From Pleionea mediterranea (GTDB taxonomy: Bacteria > Pseudomonadota > Gammaproteobacteria > Enterobacterales > Kangiellaceae), in assembly GCF_003148745.1 (NCBI RefSeq), contig NZ_QGGU01000007.1, forward strand, positions 1 through 64,000: a stretch of DNA of 64,000 nt, given 5' to 3'. The notes beneath the pieces are model-generated. The model made no database searches, had not been told where the DNA came from, and saw only the letters and a list, made by a program, of their open reading frames with translations. Position 1 is the stretch's first letter. Each line of letters starts with the position of its first letter. The position numbers and the translations under genes are program-made. Below, one piece after another: positions 61,129 through 64,000 of the stretch.

Positions 61129-61590
61129 ATTAGTTTAGGTTCCGACCTGAATAAATTAGGTTAATAAAGAGAAAAACATTAGGATTTACAGTGTAAGTTT
61201 AAGATGTGTTAGTGAATTTATCAATTTTATAACCATTAAAATGTGTATTTTTTCGCCAAAAACAGCATAATCAATAGGATAATCGCTTTTATCTATAGCT
61301 AAAAATTGCTTTTAAACAAGCTATAAATGCATTTACGACATTATCCTGTCATAGCCAATCAATATTCACTAGTCGTTTAGCCGATAATCATAGGCTACTG
61401 TTTTGCATTATTTCGGTGCAAACAATACTTAATATCGCGGCCAATAAATATCATTTTTCCAATCACCTATCACTATTAGAATTAAAAGTAATAGAGTTGA
61501 TTAGACATTAATATTAGCTATATCTAAATTAGTAAATTCAATTAAATGTGTTAAAATTCACCTATTCTAAGAACTACCTGACTATACAAT
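61129..61590. other. AT-rich divergent gap, no gene seen
   Basis: About 460 bp between the cold-shock gene (leftward) and an ArsR-like gene (rightward). Both promoters must lie here, but no consensus pair stands out and no clear dyad was located. Confidence 0.3.
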
Positions 61591-61890
61591 ATGACAAAGA
61601 GCATTGGCGAACTTAAACAACATGCCAGCAACGCCAGTCGATTACTAAAAGCGTTAAGTAATGAAACACGGTTGCTTATACTTTGTTTCCTTAGTCAAGG
61701 TGAAATGTCTGTCACCGATATTAATCAAAACATTCAAATTAGCCAGTCTGCACTTTCACAGCATTTGGCCGTTCTTAGAAATGACGGTCTTGTACAAACA
61801 CGCCGGGATTCGCAAACAATATATTATTCCTTGGCGAAAGGCCCTGCCGCACAAATTATTGATACATTACACGGTATCTACTGCCAATAA
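61591..61890 (+). CDS. ArsR/SmtB-family regulator
   Basis: 99 residues. Winged helix with LLKALSNETRLLILCFLSQG and recognition helix SQSALSQHLAVLRNDGLVQTRRD. The CxC of classic ArsR is absent; Cys occur in LILCFL and at the C-terminal YCQ. The overall look is that of BigR/SqrR- or YgaV-like members that sense sulfide or redox, but the Cys spacing does not prove this. It converges with the DUF1302 gene and has no obvious target operon on its side. Confidence 0.8.
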   Translation: MTKSIGELKQHASNASRLLKALSNETRLLILCFLSQGEMSVTDINQNIQISQSALSQHLAVLRNDGLVQTRRDSQTIYYSLAKGPAAQIIDTLHGIYCQ

Positions 61891-61911
61891 TCACCAAACC
61901 TGTTGAGCTAT

Positions 61912-63210
61912 TTAAAATAAATACCTTAAACGCATCCATACCGATGAGTTTTGTTGCAGTTGCCCCCAAAAAGAATGCTCCTTCTCACCTTCAAATAAAA
62001 ACAACCCCGTTGAAAGCTTCCATTCATCATTAAATCGATAGTCAGAGGTTAATCGTAAGTGGCCATCGTTATCCGTTGGTGAATAAAATACAAAGAACGA
62101 GTTGGTCCATTTTTGCTGATGCGACTGATGAGTGATCCGTGCAGTAACCTGAGTATGCCACTCCCGCTGTTCAAATTCTGGTGTCAGGCTGTTATTAATT
62201 AATGATTGATAGTCCTGTGTTTTTTCCAAATAAAACTGAAAGGATCCGGTTAAGTTTTTTGCCAGTTCCGTTTCATAACCGATTAATGCTCTGAACTCAT
62301 CGTTTGGAACCAGAGAATCATGGCCACCCGGATCATCTAAACTCAGGTACTGGCCGATTTCAAACTTCACAATGCCATTGAAAGCCGCTTGCCTTACACT
62401 TGCTCCCCACACATTGAGTCGTGAAAAGTATGGATTAGCGTTATTATCGATAGCCTTTGGTGTTTTATAAAAACCACGATAACCGTAGAGCGCCCACTCC
62501 AATCCATTTTCTGTACCAAACAGGCGTGTTGCAAATTCAAAGTCACGATGCACAGGTTGAGCGGCGTGAATAGGAGTCTGAGGCTGTGAAATTCCAATTG
62601 ATGGAATGTAAAAGCTGAATCGCTCACCGGATAAATACTCATCAGATTCAAATTCAGGCGTAATAACAACATCTAGGTTACTGTCACTGCCAAACCAGCT
62701 GAATCGAATGGCATCCGATGGTGCTTTAAGATACTCGTCATCTCGCCCCATAAAAAATGACTGCCAATCCTTAGGAAACAAGTCATTTATAAATACTAAA
62801 TCACCTGTGCCCCAGGTTAATATTTGTCGGCCGAGTTTAATGTCGGTCGATTGACCTGGCGAAAATTGATAGTTAAGTTCACGGAGCTTTACATCAGTGT
62901 TATCGATCACTGCATCATGAATTAGATCGGTTTTTGTGGTCAACTCGCCAACATCAAAAGCATAATCCCAATCGAGTCGAAGCCTGAGCTCTTGCATAGG
63001 CTCGTCAATATGACTGGCTTTATCATCGAGCCAGTATGAGTTTGCAAACTCCAAAAAGCCATGAAATAACTGCTCCTCTGGCGTATCCCAGCTATCGCCC
63101 CAACCTTCGTTCCACTGTTCTTCTGTCTTTGTATGTTGTTGCGAAGCGTTAATACTTAAAACAAAAGCACTAAATATAACCAATAAAAACAGTCGTATTA
63201 TTATGAACAT
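61912..63210 (-). CDS. DUF1302-type outer-membrane protein
   Basis: 432 residues from the ATG at 63210, which overlaps the LolA-like stop (TAATG); an ATG at 63231 in frame is less likely. A signal peptide (IIIRLFLLVIFSAFVLSINA) precedes a beta-strand-rich barrel with repeated aromatic strands and LGRQILTWGTGDLVFINDLFPKDW, typical of DUF1302. C-terminal Phe (MRLRYLF) fits an outer-membrane barrel. Its partner is an outer-membrane lipoprotein-sorting-type protein, usually beside an MMPL/RND transporter. Confidence 0.82.
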   Translation of the reverse strand: MFIIIRLFLLVIFSAFVLSINASQQHTKTEEQWNEGWGDSWDTPEEQLFHGFLEFANSYWLDDKASHIDEPMQELRLRLDWDYAFDVGELTTKTDLIHDAVIDNTDVKLRELNYQFSPGQSTDIKLGRQILTWGTGDLVFINDLFPKDWQSFFMGRDDEYLKAPSDAIRFSWFGSDSNLDVVITPEFESDEYLSGERFSFYIPSIGISQPQTPIHAAQPVHRDFEFATRLFGTENGLEWALYGYRGFYKTPKAIDNNANPYFSRLNVWGASVRQAAFNGIVKFEIGQYLSLDDPGGHDSLVPNDEFRALIGYETELAKNLTGSFQFYLEKTQDYQSLINNSLTPEFEQREWHTQVTARITHQSHQQKWTNSFFVFYSPTDNDGHLRLTSDYRFNDEWKLSTGLFLFEGEKEHSFWGQLQQNSSVWMRLRYLF

Positions 63211-64000
63211 TATTGAGTTCGCTGCAGCCATTTATCAGGAGGATTTCTTAGGCTACGTTCGCTAAATACTTGTTCTGGAATGCCCAAGTTATAATCCATA
63301 AAGCGAAACTGTATGAGGGTATGACCGTTTAAGCGATGATCGGTTAGTGTTGCCTCAGTAACCGTTGGAAAACTTTCAATGATTTTAACCTGATTCACTT
63401 CCATGGTGCGTAACGGTTTATCGTTACTGTCATAATAAATGACATGCATGGGCAAAAATGTTTGCTTGTTAATCGTTGAGGAATAATAAGCAAATTCCAC
63501 AGTTTCTGGTGACTTTGGAGTATGCTTTAAATAATAATTTTCTTCATCTTGATTAATCAGTTCATGATTATCCAATAATGGTGAGCGGCCAGAAACGTCT
63601 TCGTAGTAAAAATTAGAGCCAACAAAACTTGTTCGCTTATCGCCAGATGAAATACGTTTAACCAAATCAAGCCCTGGTAAATACAGCCATCGATCATCAT
63701 CACTTTGAGGCTTTTTATCGACTAAAAACACAGTATCTCTAACATCCGTTGGACGAGAAAACACCACAAGAAAATGTTGTTTCATATTTTCCTGTTGATT
63801 TTTACGAAGCATTACGAACTGACGATACTGCACGCGATCCTGCGAGTCGACAATTTTCATTCTTGCATCACTGCGGCCATCAGTTCCGGCATAATAGGAT
63901 GCTAAGTTTGATTTATTAACAATAGTAGCTGCAGTAAGCCCTTCTGTTTCACTGGCATAAGCCGAAGTGACGACGACAAACAAAGCCACTGCAATAATTA
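63210..64000 (-). CDS. Outer-membrane lipoprotein-sorting (LolA-like) protein, partial
   Basis: At least 263 residues; the frame is still open at the window edge (upstream residues IIAVALFVVV are part of the signal peptide), so the start lies outside. After the signal (ending SAYA) the mature LolA-like fold has SQDRVQYRQFVMLRKNQQEN, FSRPTDVRDTVFLV, and DDDRWLYLPGLDLVKRIS with SDKRTSFVGSNFYYED, as in the lipoprotein-sorting partner of DUF1302/MMPL systems. Translationally coupled to the DUF1302 gene. Cargo unknown. Confidence 0.82.
   Translation of the reverse strand, partial: IIAVALFVVVTSAYASETEGLTAATIVNKSNLASYYAGTDGRSDARMKIVDSQDRVQYRQFVMLRKNQQENMKQHFLVVFSRPTDVRDTVFLVDKKPQSDDDRWLYLPGLDLVKRISSGDKRTSFVGSNFYYEDVSGRSPLLDNHELINQDEENYYLKHTPKSPETVEFAYYSSTINKQTFLPMHVIYYDSNDKPLRTMEVNQVKIIESFPTVTEATLTDHRLNGHTLIQFRFMDYNLGIPEQVFSERSLRNPPDKWLQRTQ

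Noticed and set aside
1..64000. CRISPR arrays or rRNA genes
   Set aside because: No regularly spaced direct repeats and no rRNA sequence were seen anywhere in the window.

Overview
The window looks like a chromosome segment from a marine, moderately low-GC gammaproteobacterium. The evidence is the alaS-csrA-tRNA-Ser-tRNA-Arg order, a sodium-pumping oxaloacetate decarboxylase (oadGAB) beside a sodium:amino-acid symporter, a PhoPQ-like pair and DUF1302/LolA-like envelope genes. An Oceanospirillales/Kangiellaceae-type host would fit, but this is inference; no rRNA or other phylogenetic marker was tested.

Layout. 1-0.4 kb: 3' end of an IS5-family insertion sequence. 0.45-20.1 kb: ordinary core genes (alaS, csrA, two tRNAs, rmuC, a YbaK-HDOD fusion, an acyltransferase, PepSY plus two-component system, dinB, oadGAB, AGCS symporter, acyl-CoA dehydrogenase). 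20.2-22.4 kb: a bufferin-type copper RiPP operon (bufA-bufB-bufC, minus strand) whose precursor is a predicted lipoprotein with two tandem Cys-rich units. 22.86-23.15 kb: a MITE whose ends match the IS at the left edge, just upstream of an orphan GspE-like ATPase. 24.7-27.9 kb: a 30-codon ORF with a strong ribosome site followed by two flavin oxidases. 28.1-28.5 kb: decayed ORFs including a relic of a TnpS-like recombinase.

28.6-37.9 kb: a divergent, probably NrtR-controlled NAD island. Leftward: adenylyltransferase, nrtR, a 92-aa protein and a NUDIX hydrolase. Rightward: pncA, pncB, nadE, an SPFH protein, a NAD-kinase-like protein, a RAMA-dual-specificity-phosphatase fusion, and a fusion of an isochorismatase-like domain lacking its catalytic residues to a kinase-like domain. 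A 17-bp repeated operator sits just upstream of both start codons. The combination of a nicotinamide-to-NADP supply line with a RAMA/phosphatase/kinase/SPFH set is the best candidate here for an undescribed system.

37.9-55.8 kb: a 17.8-kb Tn3-family transposon of the Tn4651 type, bounded by 36-bp inverted repeats. It carries tnpA near the left end and divergent tnpS/tnpT with a presumed resolution site near the right end. Its cargo is a SprT-like protease, a CzcI/CzcCBA-like metal efflux set with a CDF exporter and DUF3703 protein, a frameshifted ynfA, and a sigma factor/acidic protein/ImmA-peptidase cassette. The left repeat supplies the last codons and stop of the kinase-fusion gene, so the transposon probably truncated it.

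55.9-64 kb: a Vgb-like beta-propeller protein, a secreted protein of unknown role, an arsR-gapdh-arsJ arsenate operon with a well-defined promoter/operator, a cold-shock-domain protein, a second ArsR-family regulator, and a DUF1302/LolA-like pair that runs off the right edge.
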